Origin: Microaerobacter geothermalis
GTDB taxonomy: Bacteria; Bacillota; Bacilli; DSM-22679
Assembly: GCF_021608135.1 (NCBI RefSeq)
Contig: NZ_JAKIHL010000004.1
Coordinates: 58,644-122,643 of the forward strand
Reading direction: 5' to 3'
DNA: 64,000 nt
This document shows positions 44,782 to 53,254 of this stretch, piece by piece. Each line of letters opens with the position of its first letter. Position 1 is the first letter of the stretch. The notes below the pieces were generated by a model, which was given only the letters and a program-made list of their open reading frames with translations, was not told where the DNA came from and did no database searches. A program made the translations under genes and the position numbers.

Positions 44782-44885
44782 GGCACTAAAGAGTACGGAC
44801 TCAACATGCGGATGTGTAAATCTTTGATATGAAAATACATTTTCATATCATTTTGAGATCTTTCGGATTATGCATGTTTATTTCC
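44782..44885 (+). repeat. GGAACTAAA element, copy K (long form, internally shortened)
   Basis: Starts GGCACTAAAGAGTACGGACT with CAACATGCGGATGTGTAAAT, then CTT, the perfect TGATATGAAAA / TTTTCATATCA palindrome, GATC-TTTC-GGAT and the end TTATGCATGTTTATTTCC. It ends 5 bp before the dapA stop codon. Confidence 0.8.
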
Positions 44886-44890
44886 ACTAC

Positions 44891-45772
44891 TTACCTCTTA
44901 ACTGTACGGGCGAGAAGATTTTCAATAAATTGCGATTCCGATTCTGTAAGTGACACAAGGGGCAACCGGACACCACCTACAGAGATTCCACTCATTTCTA
45001 AGGCCGCCTTTAATGGTACAGGATTAGATGTGATAAACATTCCTTCAAAAAATGGAAGTAATTCCCGATGCAGTTCTGCCGCCCTTGTCGTTTTTCCGTC
45101 AACAAACGCTTCAATCATTTCTTTCATCCTTAAACCAACAAGATGACTAGCTACACTTACAATCCCATAGCCGCCGACAGACATACAAGGAATGGTTAAT
45201 TTATCATCACCGCTATATAAGCGAAAATCTTCAGGAGTTTCCCTAATGATATCGCTCATTTGAGTAAGATCGCCACTTGCTTCTTTTATGGCAACAATAT
45301 TATCAACAGCAGCCAGTCTCTTCACAGTATAAGTGTTCATATTCACTCCAGAACGGCCTGGGATATTATAAAGCATAATCGGCAGGGATGTATTTTCTGC
45401 AATGGTTTTAAAATGCTGGTATAACCCTTCCTGACTGGGCTTATTGTAATAAGGAACAACTAACATGATTCCGTCAACACCAACTTGTTCTGCCAGCTTG
45501 GTCAATTCAATGGATTGAGCGGTATTATTGCCGCCAGTGCCGGCAATAATCTTTCCTCTTCCTTGGGCGATCTTTACTACATGTGAGAACAGCGAAACTT
45601 TCTCTTCCTTTGTCAAAGTTGGTGATTCTCCTGTTGTCCCTGCAACCACAATACTCTCTGTCCCGTTTTCGAAAAGATAGTTGACGAGGTCAGTGGTTTT
45701 GTTTAAATCCACCTCCCCTTTTTCATTAAATGGGGTAACCATCGCCGTTATCAGACGTCCGAAATCAACCAC
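44891..45772 (-). CDS. dapA: 4-hydroxy-tetrahydrodipicolinate synthase
   Basis: Condenses pyruvate with aspartate semialdehyde, first step of the diaminopimelate branch that also feeds spore dipicolinate. The 293 residues show GTTGESPTL, the YNIPGRSGV tyrosine motif and the Schiff-base lysine in NIVAIKEASGD. GTG at 45772 follows AAGGAGG. Last gene of asd-dapG-dapA, as in B. subtilis. Confidence 0.97.
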   Translation of the reverse strand: MVDFGRLITAMVTPFNEKGEVDLNKTTDLVNYLFENGTESIVVAGTTGESPTLTKEEKVSLFSHVVKIAQGRGKIIAGTGGNNTAQSIELTKLAEQVGVDGIMLVVPYYNKPSQEGLYQHFKTIAENTSLPIMLYNIPGRSGVNMNTYTVKRLAAVDNIVAIKEASGDLTQMSDIIRETPEDFRLYSGDDKLTIPCMSVGGYGIVSVASHLVGLRMKEMIEAFVDGKTTRAAELHRELLPFFEGMFITSNPVPLKAALEMSGISVGGVRLPLVSLTESESQFIENLLARTVKR

Positions 45773-45784
45773 ATGTAAACCTCC

Positions 45785-47011
45785 TTAATTTTCCTTGCGA
45801 TTCAAATCAAATTTCCGGTGTAAAGCATTGACCGCTTTTGCCATATCCTTTCCATGTACTAGCACCCAAATTGTAGTATGGGAGTCTGCAGATTGCAAGA
45901 TTTGGATATCTTCAGCTGTTAATGCTTCTGTAATTTTTGCCATTACCCCTGGGACTCCTGCCATGCCTGCCCCGATGGCAGAAACCTTAGCACAGTTGGG
46001 AAGAAGATGGGGTTCAAACCCTAATTGACGCAGTATACCTTCCGCCTTATGAGCCATTTCATCATGGACTGTATAGACTACACTTACAGGGCTTACATTG
46101 ATAAAATCAACGCTGATATTATTTTCAGCCATTGATTTAAATACCTTTAGTTGAATATCGTAAGGGCCTCCATGATTAAAGACCTTAATTTGCGTAATAT
46201 TGGAAACATGAGCAATTCCAGTTATCGGGCGATCGATAAAGGTTTCTTTCTCTCTTTTTATTTGATGGTCATCCCCGACAAGGGTACCCTCATGATCAGA
46301 AAAGGTGGATCTGACTCGAATGGGAACATGACCCTGCATGGCAATTTCCACCGCACGTGGGTGAATTACCTTTGCCCCTTGATGAGCCATATTGCAAATT
46401 TCCGTGTAAGTGACCGAAGATATATACGCTGCATCTTCTACAATGCGTGGATCTGCTGTCATAATTCCTTCTACATCTGTAAAGATGTCCACATACTCGG
46501 CCTTTAAGGCAACACCAAGGGCAGTAGCGGTAGTGTCACTGCCTCCCCTTCCTAAAGTGGTGGGTTCTCCATTTTTTGTAATGCCCTGAAAACCAGTGAC
46601 AACGACTACGTTTCCTTTTATTAATTCAGATAAAATCCTTTCAGGATGAATAGTAAGAATTTGTGCACTTGAAAATTCATTATTGGTGATAATTCCAGCC
46701 TGGCCTCCGGTTAAAAAGAGGGATGGAACTCCGCAGCGTTTTAATTGATGGGTAAAAGTTGCCGCCGAAATGATCTCGCCACAGCATAAGAATTGGTCTA
46801 ATTCTCTTTTTGTCATAAGATTCTCGTGTCCTTCTATTAGGGAAAGCAAAGTGTCTGTCGCATATGGGTCTCCTTTCCTTCCCATCGCAGAAACAACCAC
46901 GACCACATGATACCCTTGATCCAGAGATTTCTGGATATGCCTGATGGCCATTCCTCTTTTATTTTCATCAGAAAGAGAGGTTCCACCAAATTTCTGCACG
47001 ATCACTTTCAT
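45785..47011 (-). CDS. dapG: Aspartate kinase I (diaminopimelate-sensitive type)
   Basis: Phosphorylates aspartate for lysine, threonine, methionine and cell-wall diaminopimelate. The 408 residues have KFGGTSL at the start, GRGGSDTTATALG, FTDVEGIMTADPRIV and two C-terminal ACT domains (GIAHVSNITQIKV, VSAIGAGMAGVPGVMAKI). Its place between asd and dapA identifies DapG rather than LysC. No internal lysine riboswitch is seen upstream. Confidence 0.96.
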   Translation of the reverse strand: MKVIVQKFGGTSLSDENKRGMAIRHIQKSLDQGYHVVVVVSAMGRKGDPYATDTLLSLIEGHENLMTKRELDQFLCCGEIISAATFTHQLKRCGVPSLFLTGGQAGIITNNEFSSAQILTIHPERILSELIKGNVVVVTGFQGITKNGEPTTLGRGGSDTTATALGVALKAEYVDIFTDVEGIMTADPRIVEDAAYISSVTYTEICNMAHQGAKVIHPRAVEIAMQGHVPIRVRSTFSDHEGTLVGDDHQIKREKETFIDRPITGIAHVSNITQIKVFNHGGPYDIQLKVFKSMAENNISVDFINVSPVSVVYTVHDEMAHKAEGILRQLGFEPHLLPNCAKVSAIGAGMAGVPGVMAKITEALTAEDIQILQSADSHTTIWVLVHGKDMAKAVNALHRKFDLNRKEN

Positions 47012-47028
47012 AGAACGAGCATCTCTCC

Positions 47029-48060
47029 CTAGCGCTGAACAAAATGTTCAGCAATTTGCACAGCATTCCATGCAGCTCCCTTTAACAAGTTGTCAGAGAC
47101 AATCCACATGTTGAGACCCCGTGAATGATTTAAATCACGGCGAATTCTTCCCACAAATACATCCAGCTTACCGGCCGCATCTGTTGCTAACGGATATTTT
47201 TGTTCTTCTGGAGAATCAATGACCGTTACACCGGGAGCATCATTTAAAAGGCGATATACTTCATCTAATTCAAATTCTTCCTTTAATTCAACATAGACAG
47301 ATTCTGAATGTCCGTATATTACGGGGATCCGAACGCATGTGGAGGTTACAGCAATATTTGGGTCTCCCATAATTTTCTTTGTTTCATTCACCATTTTCAT
47401 TTCTTCCAAAGTGAAACCATTATCCTGAAAAACGTCAATTTGTGGAATAGCGTTAAAAGCAATTTGATAATGCTTGTCAAGCTTACCCACTGGCAATATG
47501 TTGCATTCCGGTTCCCTGCCTTCCAACACAGCCCTGCTTTGGTCAAGCAGTTCTTCAATCGCCTGACTTCCTGCACCGGAGACCGCCTGATATGTGGAAA
47601 CGATAATTCTGGATATTCCGTATTTATCATACAAAGGCTTTAAAGCTACAACCATTTGAATGGTTGAACAATTGGGGTTGGCAATAATTCCAGGTTTATC
47701 GCCAATGATGTCCATATTAATTTCAGGTACAACCAGAGGAACATCCGGATTCATACGAAAGGCATTGGTATTATCAATTACCACAGCGCCCCGTTTAACG
47801 GCTTCAGGAGCCAATATTTTGCTTACAGAACCACCGGCACTGAAAAGGGCAATATCCACTCCCTCAAAACTTTCTGGCGTTGCTTCCTCTACGGTAATCG
47901 GTTCTCCTTTAAACATCACCGTTTTTCCGGCAGAACGGCTGGAAGCCAGGCACTTCAGTGAAGCAAGGGGGAAGTTCCTTTCTGCTAGTAAATGTAAGAT
48001 TTGTTGTCCTACGGCACCCGTTGCTCCGACAACAGCAACATGAAAAGTGGATTTTTTCAT
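47029..48060 (-). CDS. asd: Aspartate-semialdehyde dehydrogenase
   Basis: NADPH-dependent reduction of aspartyl phosphate. The 343 residues have the Rossmann motif VVGATGAVGQQIL, the catalytic cysteine in ANPNCSTIQMV, and the acid/base His in RIRRDLNHSRGLNMW. ATG at 48060 is 9 nt after GGAG; a TTG one codon earlier is possible but less likely. It follows spoVFB by 36 bp and begins the asd-dapG-dapA unit. Confidence 0.96.
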   Translation of the reverse strand: MKKSTFHVAVVGATGAVGQQILHLLAERNFPLASLKCLASSRSAGKTVMFKGEPITVEEATPESFEGVDIALFSAGGSVSKILAPEAVKRGAVVIDNTNAFRMNPDVPLVVPEINMDIIGDKPGIIANPNCSTIQMVVALKPLYDKYGISRIIVSTYQAVSGAGSQAIEELLDQSRAVLEGREPECNILPVGKLDKHYQIAFNAIPQIDVFQDNGFTLEEMKMVNETKKIMGDPNIAVTSTCVRIPVIYGHSESVYVELKEEFELDEVYRLLNDAPGVTVIDSPEEQKYPLATDAAGKLDVFVGRIRRDLNHSRGLNMWIVSDNLLKGAAWNAVQIAEHFVQR

Positions 48061-48095
48061 CAATTTACTCTCCTCCCCAGAAGCTTGATTTTCAT

Positions 48096-48695
48096 CTAAT
48101 TCATATATTTAAATTTTTCCACGATAACAGGTTGAAGCTGCTTTCCTTCCAATGCTTTTTCACAGGTTTCTTTGATTAATTCCATTCTGGAAACCAGAGA
48201 ATTTGGTTTTTTATTCGGGGCATCTTGGCCAAAGGGTACAAAATAAATGTGTTTTGCTGCCAATAATTTTGCAATATTTGCTGCATTTAAGCCCAATCCG
48301 TCATTGGTAGAGATAGCTAAAACAATCGGACGCAAATTACGCATTTGAGCTTTTGCTGCCATTAGCACAGGACTGTCTGTAATGGCGTTTGCCAATTTAC
48401 TCGTTGTATTCCCTGTGCATGGAGCAATGACCATGATATCCAATCCTTTAGAAGGCCCTAACGGTTCAGCGTCAACGATGCTGGATATGATTTCATGCCC
48501 AGAGATTTCCTTTAACTTTCCTTGCCAATCTTCAGATTTTCCAAATCTTGTATCAGTCGTCATCACGGTATGCGAGACGATGGGAATAATCTTTGCTCCT
48601 TCATTCACCAGTTTTTCGATTTCCGGAATAACTTCTGAAAATGTGCAATGGGAACCTGTTAAACCAAAACCAATTGTCTTTCCTTTTAGATTCAC
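48096..48695 (-). CDS. spoVFB: Dipicolinate synthase subunit B
   Basis: A flavoprotein-fold subunit of dipicolinate synthase, which makes the spore core compound pyridine-2,6-dicarboxylate. The 199 residues have GFGLTGSHCTF and the PCTGNTTSKLANAITDSPV flavin-binding region. GTG at 48695 overlaps the spoVFA stop (GTGA) with GGGAGG upstream, so it is coupled to subunit A. Confidence 0.96.
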   Translation of the reverse strand: MNLKGKTIGFGLTGSHCTFSEVIPEIEKLVNEGAKIIPIVSHTVMTTDTRFGKSEDWQGKLKEISGHEIISSIVDAEPLGPSKGLDIMVIAPCTGNTTSKLANAITDSPVLMAAKAQMRNLRPIVLAISTNDGLGLNAANIAKLLAAKHIYFVPFGQDAPNKKPNSLVSRMELIKETCEKALEGKQLQPVIVEKFKYMN

Positions 48696-49591
48696 TTTGA
48701 TTCCTCCCGGATGCCTAGTTGTTCCACTAACAATCGAGTGATCGTGTTGGCAATAATTCTACCTGCTGTTTTTGGAGCAACGATTCCAGGTAACCCGGGA
48801 GCAAGTATTGCTTTAATCCCTCTTTTTTCAGCATAACGGAAGTCTGTTCCGCCGGGGCTTGATGCAAGATCAATGATCAGTGAATGATGAGGAAGATTGG
48901 CGATGACTTGTGCAGTTACAATTCTGGATGGAACGGTATTAAACAAAAGGTCTAAATCCTTGACCTCATCAGCCAGATTATTAATATGAAAGGGTAAAAA
49001 TCCCATTTCAAATGCTCTGGCAACATGCTCTGGTTTCCTCGTACCTACTTTTACATGGGCCCCCATCGCTTGCAATATTCTCGACAAAGTCATCCCAGTT
49101 CTTCCAAATCCGAGAACTGCCAATCGGCAACCATGTATGGTGATCTCGGTATTTTGAATCGCCATCATGATAGCGCCTTCTGTAGTAGGAATGGAATTAT
49201 AGATGGCTACATCATCCCGATCAAGAAGTTTAATCACTGGAAGCTGTTTTTTTGTGCAAAGATCCGCTAAATAATTTGAAGCCATCCCTGTATAGAGTAT
49301 ACAATGTTTTGGCAGAGATGATAAATGTTCTTCTGTCAACTTTAATGTGTTGGAGCAGAAAATACTTTCCACATGACCTTTTTCATCGGTTCCCACAATA
49401 GGCAGAATGACAGCATCAACCTCTTGTAGTGATTCGGGTACCAGCGTTTTCTTGGTTGCCCCGACAAAATTACTTTCCAAGTTGTCAAATCCGATTAAGG
49501 TAATGGTTGCATCAAGTTCACTGCACTTTTTTATCACTTCCAATTGGCGAGCATCCCCACCGATGAAGGCGACATGAATTCCAGTTAACAT
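48692..49591 (-). CDS. spoVFA: Dipicolinate synthase subunit A
   Basis: The NAD(P)-dependent subunit of dipicolinate synthase. The 299 residues have an N-terminal FIGGDARQLEVIKKCSELDA and a central Rossmann motif LGFGRTGMTLSRILQAMGA with VKVGTRKPEHVARA. It is expected to be a mother-cell gene under sigma-K, but no convincing sigma-K promoter could be read in 49592-49717. ATG follows AAAGGGG. Confidence 0.96.
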   Translation of the reverse strand: MLTGIHVAFIGGDARQLEVIKKCSELDATITLIGFDNLESNFVGATKKTLVPESLQEVDAVILPIVGTDEKGHVESIFCSNTLKLTEEHLSSLPKHCILYTGMASNYLADLCTKKQLPVIKLLDRDDVAIYNSIPTTEGAIMMAIQNTEITIHGCRLAVLGFGRTGMTLSRILQAMGAHVKVGTRKPEHVARAFEMGFLPFHINNLADEVKDLDLLFNTVPSRIVTAQVIANLPHHSLIIDLASSPGGTDFRYAEKRGIKAILAPGLPGIVAPKTAGRIIANTITRLLVEQLGIREESK

Positions 49592-49717
49592 CCATAGTTC
49601 CCCTTTCAGAACATTTTACTTTAAATGAATAAAATTGCAACTGTAAATCTTCATATTGGGTAACCCAGAATTCGTTGCATCTACCTTCATCCTATTCTCG
49701 CGCCCACAAATGGTGAA

Positions 49718-49972
49718 TCATTCGGCAGCAAAACCTCTGGCACTTAATTCTACAATGATCATTTCCGGTCCGATTTTTCGAATGGCTTGCCATGGTATGA
49801 TAATATCCTCTTTTTTCTTTCCCAGCCCGAATAAGGAAACTCCCGGTAAGATAATGGCTTCCACTTTTCCTGTTCCGGGGTCAACCATCAGATCGGTTTG
49901 TCCGATCACCCCAATTCGCTCACCATTATCTAAGTTAATAATTTCCTTTCCACTAAATTCACTAAATCTCAA
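49718..49972 (-). CDS. YlmC/YmxH family sporulation protein (PRC barrel)
   Basis: An 84-residue PRC-barrel protein of the YlmC/YmxH family. MRFSEFSGKEIINLDNGERI, GVIGQTDLMVDPGTGKV and IIPWQAIRKIGPEMIIV fit the family. TTG at 49972 is 8 nt after AAGGGGG and gives the conserved R-L/F-S-E start; an ATG two codons earlier is too close. It lies between the spo0E-like terminator and spoVFA. Confidence 0.88.
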   Translation of the reverse strand: MRFSEFSGKEIINLDNGERIGVIGQTDLMVDPGTGKVEAIILPGVSLFGLGKKKEDIIIPWQAIRKIGPEMIIVELSARGFAAE

Positions 49973-50017
49973 AACCATTTCCCCCTTTTCTTTTTGTACC
50001 TTTTATGCATTATGGCA

Positions 50018-50048
50018 AAAAAAAATGCCCCCTATTATCAAGGGGGGC
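50018..50048 (-). terminator. Rho-independent terminator after the spo0E-like gene
   Basis: The minus strand has GCCCCCCT and AGGGGGC around a short loop, then ATTTTTTTTT. Confidence 0.92.
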
Positions 50049-50095
50049 TTGCACAAGACGAGCATGTCTTTAACGGATAATTCTAACAACAAGTC

Positions 50096-50272
50096 CTATC
50101 TGTTCTTGTAGTATAAGAGAATTAACTCGTCCAATTCTTTACTGATCGGTATGATTTGATCGTCTGTTAACTTGGACAGATCATCTCCTACCGCCTGATA
50201 AAGCCTTGATCGCAGTTTTTCTACCTTTTCCAAAAGATGAGTAATTTCTTCCATCTTTAATTTTTTCTCCAT
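50096..50272 (-). CDS. Spo0E-like aspartyl-phosphate phosphatase
   Basis: A 58-residue two-helix protein. LEKVEKLRSRLYQAVGDD is helix one; LTDDQIIPISKELDELIL is helix two. The latter contains SKELD, matching the S-Q-X-X-D core of the Spo0E family that dephosphorylates Spo0A-P, with Lys in place of Gln. ATG at 50272 is 7 nt after GGGGAGA; a terminator follows. It starts 20 bp after the dut stop and is the last gene of mlpA-dut-spo0E. It is not found at this place in B. subtilis. Confidence 0.85.
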   Translation of the reverse strand: MEKKLKMEEITHLLEKVEKLRSRLYQAVGDDLSKLTDDQIIPISKELDELILLYYKNR

Positions 50273-50292
50273 ACCCTGTTCTCCCCACCTAA

Positions 50293-50736
50293 TTAAATTC
50301 CGGTATGACCAAAACCACCCTTACCACGATCTGTTTCAGAAATTTGCTCTGTCTCAGTGAATCTGATTTCAGGTACATGCTGAAAAACCATTTGGGCAAT
50401 TCTGTCTCCCCGATTTACAATAAAAGTTTCTTTTCCATGATTGATAAGGATAACTCCAATCTCTCCACGGTAATCTGCGTCAATTGTTCCAGGGGAATTC
50501 AGGGTTGTGATTCCTTTTTTTAAGGCTAAACCACTTCGAGGCCTAATCTGAGCTTCCAATTGTGCAGGCATCTCCAAATAAAATCCCGTTGGAATCAGCT
50601 TCCACTCTCCTGGAAAAATGGAAACAGGTTCCGAAACAGCAGCAACTAAATCAAATCCACTGGCTAATTGCGACATTTTTCGAGGAATAGGAATGTCCTC
50701 ATTTCCTGGCAACCGTTTAATCTTTACTTCAAACAA
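50293..50736 (-). CDS. dut: Deoxyuridine 5'-triphosphate nucleotidohydrolase
   Basis: Hydrolyses dUTP to dUMP. The 147-residue trimeric dUTPase shows all five motifs: SGFDLVAA, RPRSGLALK, NSPGTIDADYRGEI, RIAQMVF and GKGGFGHTG. TTG at 50736 is 7 nt after AGGAGG and overlaps the mlpA end by 8 bp, so translation is coupled to mlpA. Confidence 0.96.
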   Translation of the reverse strand: MFEVKIKRLPGNEDIPIPRKMSQLASGFDLVAAVSEPVSIFPGEWKLIPTGFYLEMPAQLEAQIRPRSGLALKKGITTLNSPGTIDADYRGEIGVILINHGKETFIVNRGDRIAQMVFQHVPEIRFTETEQISETDRGKGGFGHTGI

Positions 50737-51982
50737 ACAAATTCCTCCTATACCCTTTTGGCAACTGATCTTTTGGAGAAACCATCGATAAAGCTAATGG
50801 TTGAGAAAATAAATCATGTGATACTTTTTTTATATCTTCAAGGTTTATTTCATTAATTTTTTGGATCATCTGATCCAAACTTATATGATATCCCAGTAAA
50901 AGTTCATTCTTACCAAGACGGCTCATTCGGCTGTTTGTACTTTCAAGACTTAACATTAAACTCCCTTTTAACTGTTCTTTTCCTTTATTCAGCTCTCCTT
51001 CCGTAATACCTTCATCTTTTACTTTCTGAATATTTTCTGTAATGATTGAAAAAACCTCATCCAATTGATGTGGAGCCGTTCCGGCATAAATAGTAAATAA
51101 TCCACTGTCTTTAAAAGAAGAATGATATGAAAATACGGAATAAGCAAGTCCCCGTTCCTCCCTAATTTCTTGAAAGAGGCGGGAACTCATGCTCCCCCCT
51201 AAAATATTGTTTAACAGAATAAGGGGATACAATTTGGAATCTCCAACCGCATATCCTGGAAAAGAGAGACAAAGATGGGCTTGTTCTGTGGTTTTTTGAC
51301 GAACAACCTGACTGCCTAAAAAAGTTGGCAATGGAACAATATTTTCCTGTATCTTATTGGAAAAGAAAGAAAACTTTCTTTCCACTTTTTCTAAAATGGT
51401 TTCTGATACGTTTCCTGATATGGTAATGACCGTATTTTCAGGAAGATAATGCTGTGATATATATTGGATAACATCTTCCCTTGTAAAACGGTTTAAATTT
51501 TCTTCTGTGCCTAAAATGCTATAGCCTAAAGGATGATTCCCATATGATGCTTCTGCGATCAGGTCATGTACAAGATCATCGGGCGTATCTTCATACATAT
51601 TTATCTCTTCAATCACTACTTTTTTCTCTTTATTTAACTCAATGGGATCAAATGTTGAATTAAAAAACATGTCTGCAAGCACATTTAAGGCAATATCGAA
51701 ATGTTCATCCAAAACCTTTGCATAATAACATGTGTACTCCTTTGATGTAAAGGCATTGACGTGTCCTCCAATACTATCAAAGGACTCTGCAATTTCTTTG
51801 GCATTCTTTGTTTGGGTTCCCTTAAATAACATATGTTCAATAAAGTGTGAGATCCCATTATTTTTCTCTGTTTCATATTTGGATCCTGTTCCAACCCAAA
51901 CACCCAATGAGACGGAGCGGACGGATGGCATTTTTTCAATTATAATTCGAACTCCATTGTTTAAAACATGTTTATTTATCAA
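50729..51982 (-). CDS. mlpA: M16 zinc peptidase MlpA (YmxG)
   Basis: A 417-residue processing-peptidase-like M16B protein with intact zinc motif HFIEH (about residues 46-50) and downstream EEINMYEDTPDD. The C-terminal RSLAYSVFS-like RGLAYSVFSYHSSF region is also typical. TTG at 51982 follows GAGGGGG by 7 nt. It lies between ylxY and dut, as in B. subtilis where it is next to ymxH. Confidence 0.93.
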   Translation of the reverse strand: MINKHVLNNGVRIIIEKMPSVRSVSLGVWVGTGSKYETEKNNGISHFIEHMLFKGTQTKNAKEIAESFDSIGGHVNAFTSKEYTCYYAKVLDEHFDIALNVLADMFFNSTFDPIELNKEKKVVIEEINMYEDTPDDLVHDLIAEASYGNHPLGYSILGTEENLNRFTREDVIQYISQHYLPENTVITISGNVSETILEKVERKFSFFSNKIQENIVPLPTFLGSQVVRQKTTEQAHLCLSFPGYAVGDSKLYPLILLNNILGGSMSSRLFQEIREERGLAYSVFSYHSSFKDSGLFTIYAGTAPHQLDEVFSIITENIQKVKDEGITEGELNKGKEQLKGSLMLSLESTNSRMSRLGKNELLLGYHISLDQMIQKINEINLEDIKKVSHDLFSQPLALSMVSPKDQLPKGYRRNLFV

Positions 51983-52066
51983 AAAGATTCCCCCTCATTC
52001 ACTCTCCAACCATTAATCATACCGATGCGATAGACACTGATACTATACCAGAATTAGCATCTACTT

Positions 52067-53017
52067 TCAATTGATACGGTTGGATGAAAGAACCTCGCTT
52101 ACAGTTCCGATCATTAACCCTTTTGCTATGATTCCATCCACCATTTGCTCCAGTCCTTTAGAGGTTGGTTCAGTTGGATGCATCAATACCAGGTTGCCAT
52201 TGTCTATTTTGTTAAGTACGCGATGAACAATCACCGAAGAATCAGGCTTCTTCCAATCAATCGTATCAACCGTCCAAAGAATGGTTTTCATCCCTTGTTG
52301 ATAGGCTACGTCAACAACCTTTTGGTTAAAGTCTCCGGCAGGGGGAGCAAATAACAGAGGTTTTTTCCCCGTTGTTTGTTGAATCACTTCATTTGTCTTT
52401 AAAATTTCTTGACGGATTCTGGATAAGGTAATTTTTGACATCAACGGATGAGAATAACCATGATTTCCTATTTCATGCCCTTGATCAGCAATAAGTCGGG
52501 CTAATTCTTCATTCTTTTTTACCCAGGAACCATCTAGAAAGAAGGTGGCCTTTATTTTTTTCTTATGCAAAATTTGAAGGATATCCGGTATCCATTCTTC
52601 ACCCCAGGACACGTTAAACATTAAAGCCACCATTGGTTTTTTTAGATTTCCGCGATATATTGGACCAGGCGGAAGATCTTTCAATTGAATGGTAGGCAAA
52701 ATCTCTTTGTACATGGGAGTATATACCCCGTTTTGCAAGGTTAGGTAATAGGTATATCCCACGTCCAGCTTTCTTCCATTATATCCAGGAATCACTTTCC
52801 ACACCCTATCCATTTTGGCATTGATCGGTGGGATGAATTCCTCCTGTTCTTTTCCGATAATTTCAGTTAGCAAAGGATCTTCTTTCACTTGCTTAGAATT
52901 GACGCTGGCCGTTTGCTTTACTATTTCTATATATTGATTGACCGGCTTTGTATTGATGAGATAAAGAAGAAATGAACCAAACAAAAGAAATACCCACCAA
53001 TGTTTCTTCCCATTCAT
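52067..53017 (-). CDS. ylxY: Polysaccharide deacetylase-like protein YlxY
   Basis: A 316-residue protein with one N-terminal membrane anchor (WWVFLLFGSFLLYLI), a linker of about 110 residues, and a NodB-like carbohydrate-esterase-4 domain. The metal-binding HEIGNHGYSHP motif and the FAPPAGDF arginine-region equivalent are present. The usual catalytic TFDD pair is replaced by FNVSWGEEW, as in the YlxY subgroup, so deacetylase activity is doubtful. ATG at 53017 is 5 nt after GGAGG. Confidence 0.9.
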   Translation of the reverse strand: MNGKKHWWVFLLFGSFLLYLINTKPVNQYIEIVKQTASVNSKQVKEDPLLTEIIGKEQEEFIPPINAKMDRVWKVIPGYNGRKLDVGYTYYLTLQNGVYTPMYKEILPTIQLKDLPPGPIYRGNLKKPMVALMFNVSWGEEWIPDILQILHKKKIKATFFLDGSWVKKNEELARLIADQGHEIGNHGYSHPLMSKITLSRIRQEILKTNEVIQQTTGKKPLLFAPPAGDFNQKVVDVAYQQGMKTILWTVDTIDWKKPDSSVIVHRVLNKIDNGNLVLMHPTEPTSKGLEQMVDGIIAKGLMIGTVSEVLSSNRIN

Positions 53018-53122
53018 ATTGGCCTCCACAATTTCTACTGTTTTATTCTACGGCTCATCTATAATATATGTGTGGCTAGTCCCAACTAGACCTTTTTAAT
53101 TCCAAAGTCTGTCACATAGGTA

Positions 53123-53167
53123 GAACTAAATGCTCATGCCCCTTCGGGTTATGGAATATTAGTTCCA
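53123..53167 (+). repeat. GGAACTAAA element, copy L (solo 45-bp hairpin)
   Basis: AGAACTAAATGCTCATGCCC, then TTCG, then GGGTTATGGAATATTAGTTC and a final C: the end module alone, folding on itself. The arms AGAACTAA / TTAGTTCC and CAT-GCCCC / GGGT-ATG pair. An ACATCTATAG flank follows. It lies between pnpA and ylxY. Confidence 0.75.
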
Positions 53168-53201
53168 CATCTATAGTTCAGTTCGACAAAGAAAACAAAT
53201 A

Positions 53202-53229
53202 AAAAAGAGCCAGATTTCTCTGTCTCTCT
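53202..53229 (-). terminator. Weak terminator after pnpA
   Basis: The minus strand has CAGA-GAAA-TCTG with an outer GAG / CTC pair and a bulge, then TTTTTT. The T-run is good but the stem is weak. Confidence 0.5.
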
Positions 53230-53254
53230 CGTTCATCATGGTACATCCATCTGA

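Noticed and set aside
46900..47100. Lysine riboswitch (L box) for aspartokinase
   Set aside because: dapG follows asd by 17 bp with no leader, and no L-box pattern is present. This is the dapG type, not lysC.
49592..49717. Sigma-K promoter for spoVFA
   Set aside because: GAATAGGATG is only a partial match to the -10 and no good -35 lies at the right distance, so it was not annotated.
6707..53167. CRISPR array
   Set aside because: The repeats are kilobases apart, in both orientations and of varied length, with no regular spacers and no cas genes.
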